64,000 nucleotides of DNA from Perkinsus olseni. Taxonomy: Eukaryota; Perkinsozoa; Perkinsida; Perkinsidae. The notes under the pieces were generated by a model. It was not told the origin of the DNA. It saw only the letters and a program-made list of their open reading frames with translations, and searched no databases. This document shows, piece after piece, positions 35,715 to 47,400 of the stretch. Location: assembly GCA_013115135.1 (NCBI GenBank), contig JABANP010000024.1, positions 1 through 64,000 on the forward strand. The letters are read 5' to 3'. Made by a program: the position numbers and the translations under genes. Within the stretch, counting starts at the first letter, position 1. Every line of letters begins with the position of its first letter.

Positions 35715-37135
35715 TCACATGAAGACGGTGCCTACACCCCAGTCGAACTCAATTTCGACCTCATCCTCGAGGTACCATACACGCGCGGCGTCCCTTCGAA
35801 GGAGATGGGTCACTAGCACGAGCACCTAGATGCAGACGAAAGAGAAATACATAAAGTCGCTTCCCTGAGATGGGCTGGGGTTTCAACTGCGCCATTTCAC
35901 CCTTGACGCATACGATGGCGCACGAGGTGAGCCGCAAGGGAAGACCTCGCAGAGCTGTGTTGGTCAGGCCGCCCCTACCGTGTCTTTGGGTGTATCCTGT
36001 GCCAAAGAAAGAGCCTTCGACTGTACGAGATCCTCACTAAAGCAAGTGCCTGCCAAAAAAATCCCACCACTGTGCTGCTATGGAGCGATGAGCGGCAGTC
36101 ACGCCTCCTACTCAGCCAGTATATGATGAGTGGAGTATTTGGCTTGACAGGCTGTGCATCTCCAAGCGAGGCATCGTTTTCCGGGTGTCCTTCCGCTAGA
36201 GTTTCCGCCTCCGCATTCCCCGAGTCAGTCAGCTCCTCTGTGGCAACAGGCAATACCAGAGCAGGATCAACAAAATCAGAGCCATCTGTAGGACACGAGG
36301 ATGGGACACAGGATACTGCAGAGCGCTTACCGCCAAGAAGCTTCGGGATTTCCTCGAAGGCCTCTCCTTCGATAAACTCAATGTTCGATGTCACCCCAGG
36401 GACTGCGGGCTCGGCTGCTGGTGCCCCATCCTCCCCACTAGGGAAAAGGACCGACGAAAGCGAATCTGTGATTGAAACACTCGCTTCGGGTCAACCATGC
36501 AGCGATACTCTCCAACTGGATTGATATACTCCCCATGAGAAATGATGACAACCCGTTGCCGCACCTTTGAGCTCATTCGACTTGGCTACCAGCTCCGGAA
36601 CACACTCGAGGCCGACTGCCTTCCTGAATGGGTGGCAAGTGGCGGCTGCCAGCACGGCCGTACCCGCCCCAGAACCGATGTCAAGGAAGGAGGTGCTCCC
36701 CGGAACCACAGTGACCTTGCACATCGACAAGCTGATATGTGGCATAAAGAATGCAGTCTTACCGTTCGCTCAACAGCAGCCATGAGAGTTCGCATGGGCT
36801 GCAAACTAGTCTCTCCGTACGTGAGGCTTGGATCGTGAACTTGGTCCGGATTGGGCTCGGCGTTCTCATCTGAGAGAACATGAGTTAGCAACCACGTTTG
36901 GCAAGTCTTCGTAGCCGGTACTCACTATCATCTCCTTGGTTCGATGAGCCCTCGCTATCTGCTTCCCATGTTTCGGTTGGTACTGGAAGGCACTATCGAA
37001 AAAGTTCTTCGATTCTCAACCTACTGCTGCTAGAGCTTTGTCGTGGAGATCCTTGGTGATATCTGCTGGAGGAAGGATCTCTTCGTCGTGGAGCTGAGTA
37101 TCAGCAGCGTTATCTGCAACTACTTCTTCCGACAT
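35715..37135 (-). CDS. Class I SAM-dependent methyltransferase
   Basis: Starts at the ATG at 37135 (MSEEVVADNAADTQLHDEEI, exon 37025-37135) after an acidic N-terminus. The methyltransferase core follows: LTYGETSLQPMRTLMAAVE, motif I FLDIGSGAGTAVLAAA near 36,690, motif II region KAVGLECVPELVAKSNELK, then SNIEFIEGEAFEEIPKLLG near 36,380, TCFSEDLVQSKALSLAQDT near 36,030 and the C-terminal strand WYLEDEVEIEFDWGVGTVFM before the stop at 35715. Motif order (YGE, D-I-G-S-G-x-G, x-T-C-F, W-G) resembles DOT1-like and related Rossmann methyltransferases of unicellular eukaryotes, but the substrate is not evident. Joining the exon with WWDF to TCFSEDL needs one base fewer in an A7/T7 run at 36055-36061. 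Confidence 0.78.
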
Positions 37136-37293
37136 TTAAAAAAAGTCACTGAGGTTTGGTGGAGGGAAAATCACATTGACACAAGTCCGGAGAGATTGCG
37201 GAAATGCCAATACATCAATTTCATGCTGTCTCCTCTTCCACTTTTCGCCAGACCCACGCCCTGACGCCTATTGACGGTAACCCAGGACTGCCT

Positions 37294-38548
37294 TCATTTA
37301 CTCTGCGGATGAGACCCTCGAGGCGGAGCGAAGCTACAGAATCGATCTGTATGAGAGACGTACAGCAACAAGAAGCGCCGCTGCTGTAGCGGACACGCCT
37401 ATCCATCACACTCAAGGAGCAAATTTGGGAGGGAGGCCTTACCTTAGCGTCGATAAAGCGTGCTCCAACCTCTTCTATGTCGGCGTAGTTGACGAGGTCC
37501 TTCCATGCGAAAAGGACGACTCCTTTGCGAATCTTAGCGCCAATGTTACGTAATAGGCTTGATAGCTCATCGGCACGACTGCTTGAGTTTTCCGATACTA
37601 GCGAGAGTACCTGAGAACTCAGTGCTGCTGGTGCCTCAAACACAGAAGGGGACCCCACGTTCATAACCAGACCCCAGTCGAAAGGCCCGTAGGGGAGGTC
37701 TACGGCCTCGTGAACTATGGCTGGCTCAAAAGACACCGCGCCGCGGGTAATGGCCTGAATGTTAGAGAGGATTAAAGGTGCCGCCTTCACGGCCTACGGA
37801 GCTCTCTGAGTAGCGATGCTCAAAACCAAACGCTGATACCAGTGAGGTGTCGTTCAAGTGAAGGACGTTGTGACCCCTGAACGGGAAGCTCCTGCCTCGG
37901 GTTGTCGGAGGAATATGCCAGAACTACTCACAGAGCAGCTCCGACCTCCATCACAGAATCGTCCACTTGAAGCAGCAGCTCCATCAGCGCTCGGAGGCAC
38001 AACTGAGATGATAGGCGAGCGGCAAAACTCGAGCACGTCGGGGTTGTCACCTTCTCATGACGATAGTCTCTGGCATGGTCTGTAACAACCGCATCCATGA
38101 AAGGGGCGACGTCGATCGGTTCGACTGGCAGCTCCCATGAGGACAAAGCTGACTGCAATTCAGACAGCACTCAGGTCTGCAGTGCGACAATCGAGCCGAC
38201 TTCAAGTGACCGTATGGCCAGTGCCAAATACTGCTCCGCTTTGTGGATGTAGTTGAAGGCGCTTGCTCGGAACTCCGGTCTGGTAGTGGATTGTGCAAGC
38301 AACCAAAGCGTACGGAGCTCGCTGTCTCCTAGTGAAGCGAGGCGGCCGATACCTGCCAGACGGACCTCCCTGCAACAAAAGTTGGCGTCTGGTCCAGGGC
38401 TACCGATAGCTTGAGTAACCTGAATAGCTCGATTGAAGCAGCGGTCGCCATGGTTGGCAGCCACAGCCGTCGTGAAGTGAGCGTGAGCCGCTAGGTAACT
38501 TGAGACAGCGGAGGCTCCATTCAGAAGTTCCTCCTCAATGCTAGCCAT
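37294..38548 (-). CDS. Unrecognised conserved-looking protein, about five exons
   Basis: Opens at the ATG at 38548 with MASIEEELLNGASAVSSYLA, followed by a helical region (SFNYIHKAEQYLALAIRSLE type) to about 38,175. Further exons read ELPVEPIDVAPFMDAVVTDH (38,045-38,160), RALMELLLQVDDSVMEVGAA (37,935-38,010), then a longer one (37,447-37,795) with AAPLILSNIQAITRGAVSFE, LPYGPFDWGLVMNVGSP and VLFAWKDLVNYADIEEVGAR. The last exon probably reads RRFLLLYVSHTDRFCSF and stops at 37294. Hydrophobic strand/helix alternation suggests a folded globular enzyme-like protein, but I do not recognise motifs. It is on the same strand and just upstream of the methyltransferase, 158 bp apart. Confidence 0.6.
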
Positions 38549-38632
38549 ATCTTCGCCATCGCTGCCCTCGGTGGCCTGAGAGTATTTACTGTTAAGCAGC
38601 GAATCAAACGGTACATGCTCACGTTGTCATTA

Positions 38633-38956
38633 TTAGAAGTATTCAGCAACCCAGTAACCCTCTCCCGTACGGCCTTCACTTGCTCCCACGCCGAGAGCCG
38701 TGACGCGTATAGGAACTCCAGTATCTACACCGTGGGTTCTCCAGTTTCTCTGTATCTCACTACGAACCTGAGTGCAATTCTCATTTCCGTAGACGTATGC
38801 GTCTAGTTGCCCTTCCCATCCCGCTAGCTGTTCATCTACAGAGTTGATTAGTGCTCGTGGAGCCCCACAGAGGGCACTGGGTGTGCTGTCGACCACGGAG
38901 AGGGCAGTAAGTCCGATGGTACTCACTAGAAGGTATGGCGGTGAAAGCATTTGCAT
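38633..38956 (-). CDS. Small predicted secreted protein
   Basis: A 107-codon frame from ATG 38956. The first 24 residues (MQMLSPPYLLVSTIGLTALS then VVDS) look like a signal peptide with a cleavage site before TPSALCG. The rest is polar with three or fewer cysteines and one N-x-T site (NENCTQ). A strong donor-like GTGAGT falls inside the signal-peptide coding part, so an alternative spliced form is possible. No family recognised. Confidence 0.45.
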   Translation of the reverse strand: MQMLSPPYLLVSTIGLTALSVVDSTPSALCGAPRALINSVDEQLAGWEGQLDAYVYGNENCTQVRSEIQRNWRTHGVDTGVPIRVTALGVGASEGRTGEGYWVAEYF

Positions 38957-39243
38957 GACTTTCAAGATTCGGATCGTAACTGAGTTTGCCAGTTACGGCA
39001 AGTCATGAACTATGAGTTGCCAGCAATCGTGCAGCTCGATTGTAGGTCGGTCCCGAGAGCCGAATCGAGTCCGTCTGCTACCCTTGGAATGCCGTGGTTG
39101 GCAACAAAACTCCAAGTGATTGGCACAACGATTAACATCATCCTGCCCCGCCATGTAGAGGCGGTAGCATTGCACATAAAAACATGAAGGAAGACAATCG
39201 AAGATAATAATATGAAGGTGGTCCAGCGGCGGAAGCTCACGGC

Positions 39244-42200
39244 TCATGGGTTTCGTCGGACCTGAACCTCCCCGTGCGATCAGATTGCGACAGTCGTCTT
39301 ACTTCGACGGTGAGCTCTTCAGTGTACTCGACGGTCTCTACGACTTCACCACTCTGTTGAACGACGTCCTGGGATTCGGCCTAGGGAGAGCTGGTGCTAT
39401 GGCGGGAGCGCCAGCTTGGGTTCCTACTGGTCGAGGACTGACCACTGGCTGCCCGAGGGGAAATGAGCCACTTCGATCCGGATACCGCGGGTTGAAGGAC
39501 TGGGAGGAGTAGGTGGAAATTCTCTCTTCCGGCGAACTGCTTGTGGGAATCTGAAGAAAGAAATCCGTCTAAACAGTTCTTACAGGCCGGAAATGCAATC
39601 ACCCACCATGCCACTCATATCACTCTCTACTGTGGGTTGTGACGCATAAGTTGCTGCGATGTTACCTACGTGAACAACGCCGCTCCGACTCATATTAAGG
39701 GCTATCATACCACGGTCTTAATCAAGGGCTACTCGAGACCTACTTCCAAACCTACCTGATGATTCAGGATCATCGGCGTTGGCTCGGCCATTCAGGCTGT
39801 CAACTGAGTCTATGGAATTCCCGAAGATACCAGAGTCCGTCATACCTGCACCACAGTGCCGTGGTAGGAGCTCAGAGTGGCAGGGTTGATGGACGCTGCC
39901 GGTTGAACTTACCAGGATACTCAGGACCTTCCTGCCCCAGGCCAGCCTCGGCTTCCTCTTCTGCGATAACCTGAGGGAGAGAAACGTCCGATAGGGGAAG
40001 AATGCCACTCTAAGTAGAGTAGTTGAGCTTATGAAAGGCTTCATGTCTCACTTCAAGCTCAGTTTTATCGAATCCGGAGCTGTAAGTCTCTGGTATCGCC
40101 TTCCCTTCTCGAGTATCACCCGTGGCCCCTACGCTATTCACGGACATCGTGCTGTCTTCACTCGCTTCGATATGGGGCACTGTGCTGTCACCGATTCGGG
40201 AAGCATAATGTTCTTCCGCAATTTGGTCGAACCTATTGAAAGCGGAAAATGGAGAACCCGGGCATCGATCCCGGTGCCTCTCGCTTGCTAAGCGAGCGCT
40301 CTACCATTTGAGCTAGTCCCCCACACACTAATTGCAAGTCCAATCGGGTGGACCAGCATGAACTTATGAGACCTACCTCGGCAGTGCCCACCATGGGAGC
40401 TGCCGGGGGTTGCTGATGGACACCGTGATGATGCTTGGTCACCATACCCTGCGTAGATTCCCCAGCGGCCAACAGCGACCACTTTCCCTTTGGATTCGAT
40501 AACCTCCCGCCGTCACCATCATCTCCCTCGCCGGGATCTGGCTCTTCCGAGAGCATCTCGAGCATCGGCATCTCGGGGTCAGTGGTCAGGCTTATGGACG
40601 ATGAAGAGGCATGTCCCAGAGGCCTCGGTGTCGGGCCACTCCCGGTGCTGACTATATCCTTCCTTGCGGCACTGCTAGCGATGACATGCCACAGGTCAGC
40701 AGCATTCTGGACCATCGTGACCGAGGGAGACGACCCGTTAGCAGCTCCTGAGAAGATCGAGATACTATCCATATCAGAGGTCTGATGTCTACCTTCGCTC
40801 GCCCCAGGGACCATCCACGAAAGTTCACGAAGGGCTTCCGGATTCAAAAATACTATCGCGGCAGCCGGAGGGCCCCCCGGTACGGGATTCCAGCTGCATA
40901 CCGGCGAGTCCGCCGTGGCAATGGGTATTTGAGGGACCACTTGAGGCGACTAAGATCGGCAAGACTGGCCATTGACATGGTTGTTATGTAGAGGATTCAC
41001 CTTGCTTGAGGACCCTTGTGGTGCTGTCTCAGAACCGTCCCCGATAGACTCGGCTCCAGGATAGTACATTGACTCATCAGTGAACAGTGGCTCCTGTCCG
41101 GGAGAGTCCGGCCGCTGCCTCGCCTCGTGAAGGTGATGCATCCTGTTACTGCCATCAGCATCGTTATGATGGCGATGCTTATGCTTGAGGCCCTCCGAGG
41201 AATAACCAGCCGCTAGACAGTCCCAGCGGGTCAGCTCTTTCGACGGGTTCCCAGGAGATATGTACCTCGCCCTCGTTCGGGGAGGGGAAGCACGAGAGAC
41301 GACGGGTGGGGGGACCTCGGGAATATGAGCCTGATAAGAGCATCGAATGATCCCGGCTCTCCGCGTCCGAGGTAGTGGAGCTGGTTAAAGTTCACATCTT
41401 GCGACCACGGTTCGAGTCCCAGTGAAAGAACGAGCTATGTCCCCGGTGAAGGTCCCACCCAGTATCCTTACTTTGGAGGCACCAATTCTCCACGGCGGCC
41501 TTGTATCCTGTCGCAAAGAGGGATCGGCGGGTCCGTGGCTCTTCGGCCTAGCTTGGCGCGATGCCGACGGACCGCGCCTCCCTCCAGCTGACCTCACAGC
41601 CCGCGACGGAGTGTAGGACTCGTATGCCTGAGCACAGAGGAGTGTACTGTCGAGGGCCCCGCACGCTCTATCCTATGAACCCACTCGGCTTCCAGTCTCT
41701 TGGGCGAGGTCCTCAATGTCGGCGTGATAGCTCCGACTTGCTGGGGCCCTCGAAGATCCCTCTCCTCTCGCTGGGGGGAGTACCTAGGCGGTATGCTGTT
41801 AGCCCTCATAGACCATAGGACGGCACCAACAAAGTGAAAACAGGCGGCGTGGCGGGTCAGGAGCCCGACCTCTTCCTTCCTTGTCTGTTGACTCCCTCTG
41901 CTGTATCCTCGTATGAGCCTCTTTTTCGATGCAGCGGTTTCCTGTCGGCTTCTCGACAAATCGCCTCCGTCCTTCTGCTCTTCCTCCCTTTTCGCCGATC
42001 GCCGCTGCAGCGAGGATGACACCGAAGTACCTGTGTAACAGAGGGTAACAACCATCCGCCCCGCCGCTGTTTGAAAACCCACTTGCACTCTCCCTGGAGG
42101 CATCCCCACTCCTAGAGCGCTGCCTCTTGGCAATAGAGGCGTTGGAAGAGGTGGAGACGGACCGGGCTCCACTCTGTGAAATCCTAGTGTTGCTATCCCA

Positions 42201-43353
42201 ACCAACACCGCTCATCTCCTCATTAGAGCGTTTAGTGCTGCCTGCTTCGTGTGGCGCCACAATCGACGTGCCCACTAGCCCGGACTGTGATCGTGGACTG
42301 CCCGCCCCACTGCTAGGTTCTATGCCCTCATCAGATTGCATCTTTGTATTGTCAGCCCGACTCTCCCCAATGATCTCATTGACCGACCTCTGCCTGTCCG
42401 ACGAGGATGATGTTGCCTTGCAGCTATCGGCGTTGGTAGGTTGGAGGAGCCTGCCGGACCTCTCGGTGCTGCTGCTGTCGTCCCAATCTTCACTGGAGTT
42501 CAAAATCAACCTCACTATGCTACTCGCCGCCCACTTCTCATCACCCTCGCTCCCTGCCTTATCGGTAACCCTCGACGTCGACTTATCAGTACCTCGAGGC
42601 TCGCTCTGTCGCCCGCTGTTCTTCGTAACAACATTGCTGACTATACTCTTGTTACTATCGAAAACTGCACTCTCATCAGCTCCTTCGACCGAGCGGCCGC
42701 TAATATCCCAAGTATTGCTACCATCAGCAGGGTTCGACCTCCCCGAGGGTACTACACTCTCCTCGCTATCGTCATGAAGACTCCTACGTGAGGGTTTGGC
42801 ACTGTTCTCCTCCTTTATCGTGTCGTCGTAACTAGTCCATTGAAGGCTGGGAGGGAAGGAGTCCTCAATGGTTTTCCCAGAGACGCTTGCCCCTCCGCTG
42901 GACCCCCAGGCAGACTGCAAACGGCTATTAGTCGGGGCCACACTTGAGGATAGAATAGAGCTTTGCTGTACCGATGACGATGACGACGACAGAGTTACCT
43001 GAGGATTTATGTGCGGTGCTCGAGGGACTCTGCTGGCTAAGTATCCCGAACAGGCCTGTGGTACTCCACGACTGTCCCTATTCGGCCGGCCGAGATCAAA
43101 TTGCGGGCAGTGGTAACACCACCAACATCCAGGCGAACCGCTCACGACTGCCCTAGGCGATAAGAGTGGGGCTAGGTTATTGATTTTGAGCAGCAGCAGG
43201 GAGGGGAGGATGAGCTGGAGGGATGGGTAGAAGGCTTACCTGTGATGACTTGATGGAGTCCATTACCGGTCGACTACTCGACTTGATATAGGATCTACTA
43301 GCCTCCACCCCTGGGGCCCGACGCTGAACCAACGCTACTGACTTTTGGGACAT
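39244..43353 (-). CDS. Large Ser-rich, low-complexity protein (multi-exon)
   Basis: Starts at ATG 43353: exon 43240-43353 encodes 38 residues (MSQKSVALVQRRAPGVEASR...SSQ) and joins in phase to a long Ser/Asp/Glu-rich exon beginning at 42998 (VTLSSSSSSVQQSSILSSSV) and running to about 42,060. Then come a charged exon near 41,860-42,040 (LQRRSAKREEEQKDGGD), one near 40,380-40,800 (DLWHVIASSAARKDIV; EMLSEEPDPGEGDDGD), two short exons near 39,750-39,990 (VIAEEEAEAGLGQEGPEYP; MTDSGIFGNSIDSVDSLNG) and a last one near 39,315-39,385 (DVVQQSGEVVETVEYTEELT), stopping at 39244. No known domain is seen; long disordered regions suggest a scaffold or regulatory protein. A tRNA gene lies in an intron on the same strand. 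A 216-codon plus-strand ORF over the Ser-rich exon is a shadow. Confidence 0.6.
40245..40249 (-). terminator. RNA polymerase III terminator of the tRNA-Ala gene
   Basis: Minus-strand ATTTT directly after the tRNA 3' end, the usual short T-run at which pol III stops. Confidence 0.8.
40250..40322 (-). tRNA. tRNA-Ala (anticodon AGC)
   Basis: Folds as a 73-nt cloverleaf on the minus strand: acceptor GGGGGAC with GTTCTCC (two G-U pairs), D arm with A-box TAGCTCAAATGG, anticodon arm CTCGC-TTAGCAA-GCGAG giving anticodon AGC, and T arm CCGGG-ATCGATG-CCCGG containing B-box GATCGATGC. The discriminator is A. A TTTT pol III terminator follows immediately downstream. There is no intron. It lies between exons of the Ser-rich protein gene, same strand. 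Confidence 0.95.
41400..41428 (+). other. tRNA-like B-box fragment
   Basis: The sequence CCACGGTTCGAGTCCCAGTG matches a tRNA T-arm with the pol III B-box GGTTCGAGTCC, preceded by TAGTGGAGCTGGTTAAAG, which resembles an A-box. It cannot be folded into a full cloverleaf. It may be a tRNA relic or the head of a tRNA-derived short repeat. Confidence 0.35.
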
Positions 43354-44440
43354 GAGAGAGTACCAGTACTACCTCTCGCTGGGCCACAGAGCCATCCTTG
43401 AATGATGATGATGCCCACTCACGTGTGCCGGTCTCCACAACATCTACGATTAATCATCATCATACATGAGACTAGCAGCAGAGTCCCTCACCATGGTCAC
43501 TGTCGACATCCCAGGAGTCAGCCACCCCACCAGGTCGGGGGTAGGGTGGCAGTCGATGGACCTTTCCCAGTGCTATTCCCCTGTCACTAATCATACAAAG
43601 CAATCCCGTGTCTCGATTTACTACCATAACATTGTTAGCCTTCTTGCCACCGCCTGCCCCCGTCCATGAGTTTATTCAGCAGATCGGCCGCGGACAGCTC
43701 CTGTTTACCTCCCGGCCTCTTGACCTTTGCCTTGGATCTGCCACGGGCTCTCCCCGGCATACTATTACAGGAGGAAGAAGCCACTACAACAATAACGACA
43801 AGTTGTCGTCGACAACAGCGTCAGACTGCCAGTCATCACCTTCGAGCGACTATTATGCGTTGTTCTTGCATAATGCACGAACGACGCGTTTTGAACTGCA
43901 CGTGCCGTAGTAGGAGATTGCCATGGAAGTCAACAACCTCTTGTCGATTTTCTGCTTTCTTTCCTGTGACCATTCATTGTCATAGGGTAAGCTGTGGTCG
44001 GACCTCTACTGTCGCACTTGTTAGTGGCATCTTATGTTGAAGGGTGATTGATCTAGGGGCCCTAGACTAGGACCCTTAAACCCGATCCTGAGTTTTGAGT
44101 TGAGTACGTCTAAGAAGCTAATCAACGGGCCCTTGCCTTCCCATCAGTTGCTGATCACCATCATCGATGCCTACTACCACCCCCTCTACCTCTGTCACAG
44201 GGTGCTCTAGGCCGATATCGCCCCTTCTACCGGAGCCTCCATTCATCACCGCTGTCACATCAACTACCCCTACCGCTGCGGCTACCTCGGGCGTGGACCC
44301 CACCTCCAGCCCTACGAGCATTATTAGCTCTTCTCCTTCCTGTGGTTGGGGTGGTGGTGGACGACGAGGACGGGCAGGAGGAGTGACCATCAACAGCGGC
44401 GGCAACTCCCTACATCCGTACGATCGTGGCATGAGAGGTG
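43354..44440. other. Divergent spacer between the Ser-rich gene and the helical-repeat gene
   Basis: About 1.1 kb. A 162-codon plus-strand frame at 44167-44655 (Ser/Thr/Pro-rich, then Gly/Arg and His runs) is low complexity and could be a 5' exon of the downstream gene in another frame, but the reading that joins in phase to later exons begins at 44441. Otherwise I see nothing coding. Confidence 0.45.
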
Positions 44441-47400
44441 ATGAGGCGCACCATCGACAGCATCATCACCATCGCTGCTATAGACAGGTTAGTGCAGCTC
44501 CCCTTGGTGGGCCACGACGTGCACCACCTTCAGACCTCGCCGGCTCCAAGACTGCAGCCGCCGAGCCATGTGGCATTCCCATCCACCACTCGTCATCATC
44601 AACAGCAACAAGATTCCTCAACTCATCAACGCAAGATCGATGCAGCTGCTGCTGAGCAACATCAAAACAGTGGCAACTCCAAGCGTGTGCAAATGGCCAT
44701 CCAGCAGAGGATAATGCAAGCCGCTAATATGTCGGGGCAAGACCATCTTGGCTGTTGGTTGTACGCAGCATCCTCAGGTATCGCGACCCCTGCCGTACTA
44801 TCGCTGAGATCTTGAGTGTCTTCGACGAGTTCCAACGAGATGGGGTCGAGTTCAACGAGATCCATACCAGTACTGCTCTGCACAGGTAACGCTCCGTGCC
44901 CCCGGCCAGCGTGGAGTGTGTGGTGCTCGGTAGGCTCGCTACGGCAATAACGAAGAGTGGAGCAGGGGGGAGTCGTCCAAGTGACGGCTGTGGTGGTGGA
45001 GGAGGGGCTGCCAACTCGACTAATGCTAGTGTTATGTAGGAATATAATCCACATGCCGAGTAAGGACGCTGTCGGCCTTAGGGCGACCTATGTGACGTCG
45101 GATGCTCGCTTTGTGCGCCTGGTGGAGAGGGCTAGGGTATTGCTGCCTGGAGCTACCACCAGAGCTGTTAGCAACATTACCTGGGCCCTCAGTAAGCTCA
45201 ACTACACGGACGAGGGCATCCTCGATATCGTCACAGAGTGAGCCCCGTACGACTACCAGCAGTAGTTGTAAACTACTTATCCAGGTATATGTTGACTAAT
45301 CTCGAGTCTTTTGATACCCAAGGAGTATCGAATTGCTTGTATGCTTTCGGACTCCTAAGGTGCAGCTCTGGTGATCGTCGCAGGTGAATGGTCGTGCTAG
45401 CTGATATGCGGAGTCGCTGTTATGGTCATGAGCAGGTTGTTGTTAGACAGACTGTGCGAGCACATACCACCACGCCTGAACGAATTCAAGCCGCAGGAGA
45501 TATCCAATTGCGTGTAAGAAGGCATCGTGTCTAGCATCTGTCATCATCATCATCATCATCATCATCATCGTTGGCTTCGCGTAGGTATGCCCTAGCGCGG
45601 CTCGGTCATCGTGATGATAACTTCCTTGCCGTTGTTGCTTCTTACATACCTGGGTGAGTGTTGGCCGCAGTCTGTCCGAGTGACATCATCATCAGCATAG
45701 CTACATCGTATCAGATGCATTCAGAACTTCAAGGCCCAAGAGATGTCCAACGTGGCCTACAGCTACGCTCTCCTCTCCTACAGGAGCGACCCTCTCTTGT
45801 GAGCTCAGTGGCCGATCGAATGCTCGATAACGTCGTCCGGGATGTACCTCAGTCAATCGGTTGCGGATGAGATGATAACCCGTGGTATGGCCCGCTGCAG
45901 AAGCCAGGACATATCCAATACTCTCTATGCCTTTGCCAAGGTCAACTTCAAGTAGTATCTCGGGTATCTTTCGGTAGGCCACGCTTAACTCAAACAGCAG
46001 GTGTGGTGATCTATGCCGGGAGGTCTGCGAAAACATGATCGCTCGTCTGCATGAGTTCAATATGCAGGGGATATCTAACACGATGTTTGCCCTAGGAGGA
46101 CTAGGGTACACTACACAACCCTCGCCACAGTCCTCACCCTCACCGCTCAAGTTACCGTCATGAAGCCTTCCTCAACGCCATAGCAGATCACGTCGTCGGA
46201 CGTCTCTGTTCACTAGATCAGTTCTCGCAGTACTCCACCCCGCAGGACTTCGCCAACACCCTTGTGGCCTTCTCCAAGCTCAGGTAGTAGAACACTGATG
46301 CTCGTGCTCCTCCGTAGTCGCTCACTGTGTCGCCTCAGTCTCCGTCATGACCCTCTACTGGATGCTTTTGGATCGATCATGTGTCACAGATTGAATGCAT
46401 TCAAATCACAGGAGATTGCGAGTGTTGTCCATGCTTATGGGATACTCGGATATGTAGTATCATCTATACCACCACCATCGCTTCGATCGTCATTGTTGTT
46501 CAGGTTCACACTGCCTTCTTCATCGAGGTCGTGCAAGGAATTCTGTCATCACCAACGCTGTGTGGTTATAACAATAATGGCATGCTCTGCTGTCCAGGCA
46601 AACAACAGCAGCTGCAGCAAGTGGCCAGTAGCTACTCTGACGCCTCCCCAACGATGAGTATTGCATCCAGGACCTCCAACAACTTTCGGTAAGTTAAACC
46701 TGAGGGCATCTGAGCTGCTATTTTCCCCGTTGTTCTTGTACCCCGTGTGGCGGACCCTACACCTGCCCCTGCTCGATCAGGCCCCTCATCGGTGCCACGT
46801 CTGAGAGACTTCAAACCCGGAGATATCGCTCTCATCGTGTACGGTTTCACCGAGTCGGAATGATTATCATCATTGACTTGGCCGCTGCAAGATACTCGTT
46901 TGGACTGCTATTATGGGAGCCACCGCAGCAGTCCAATGTAGAGTACTTCATGACGGCCGTGTGCAGCCACGTATCGTCTAACCCTGAGAAGTACCGAGCA
47001 AGCGCCCTCACTAACATAGCATTGGCCTTGGGAAGACTGCAACACCGTAACGTGGCCTGCTTGGAGGTCAGTCATCATGCCGATCGCTCCGTGGGAGCAT
47101 GCCCCATTCTAGCCGTAATCGCTGTCTCAGGCAATATGCGCGGCGCTCCAGTGTGAGTCGCCGGTCCCTGGTGGTCTTCATAAAGGGGAGTACCATCTTA
47201 CCACCCAGCTCACCTCCCTGGACGTCTGCAACTTCATCTGTGCATTGGGTCTTCTATCGTATCGCGATGAGGTAGCATCTGTTGTTGGGATTATCGAAGT
47301 GAATCTTGCTCGGCAGGACGTGCTGAGGCGGCTCTGTAGTAGGCTTTCTGACCAGCTAGTGCATCTCACCATGTGCAAGTGCGCATCCTCTGACGGTGCC

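Noticed and set aside
36072..36524. 150-codon plus-strand ORF
   Set aside because: Covers an intron and exons of the minus-strand methyltransferase; no supporting splice sites or domains.
42127..42777. 216-codon plus-strand ORF rich in Ser and Leu
   Set aside because: It lies exactly opposite the Ser-rich exon of the minus-strand gene that has a proper start exon, matching splice phase and downstream exons; it is an antisense shadow.
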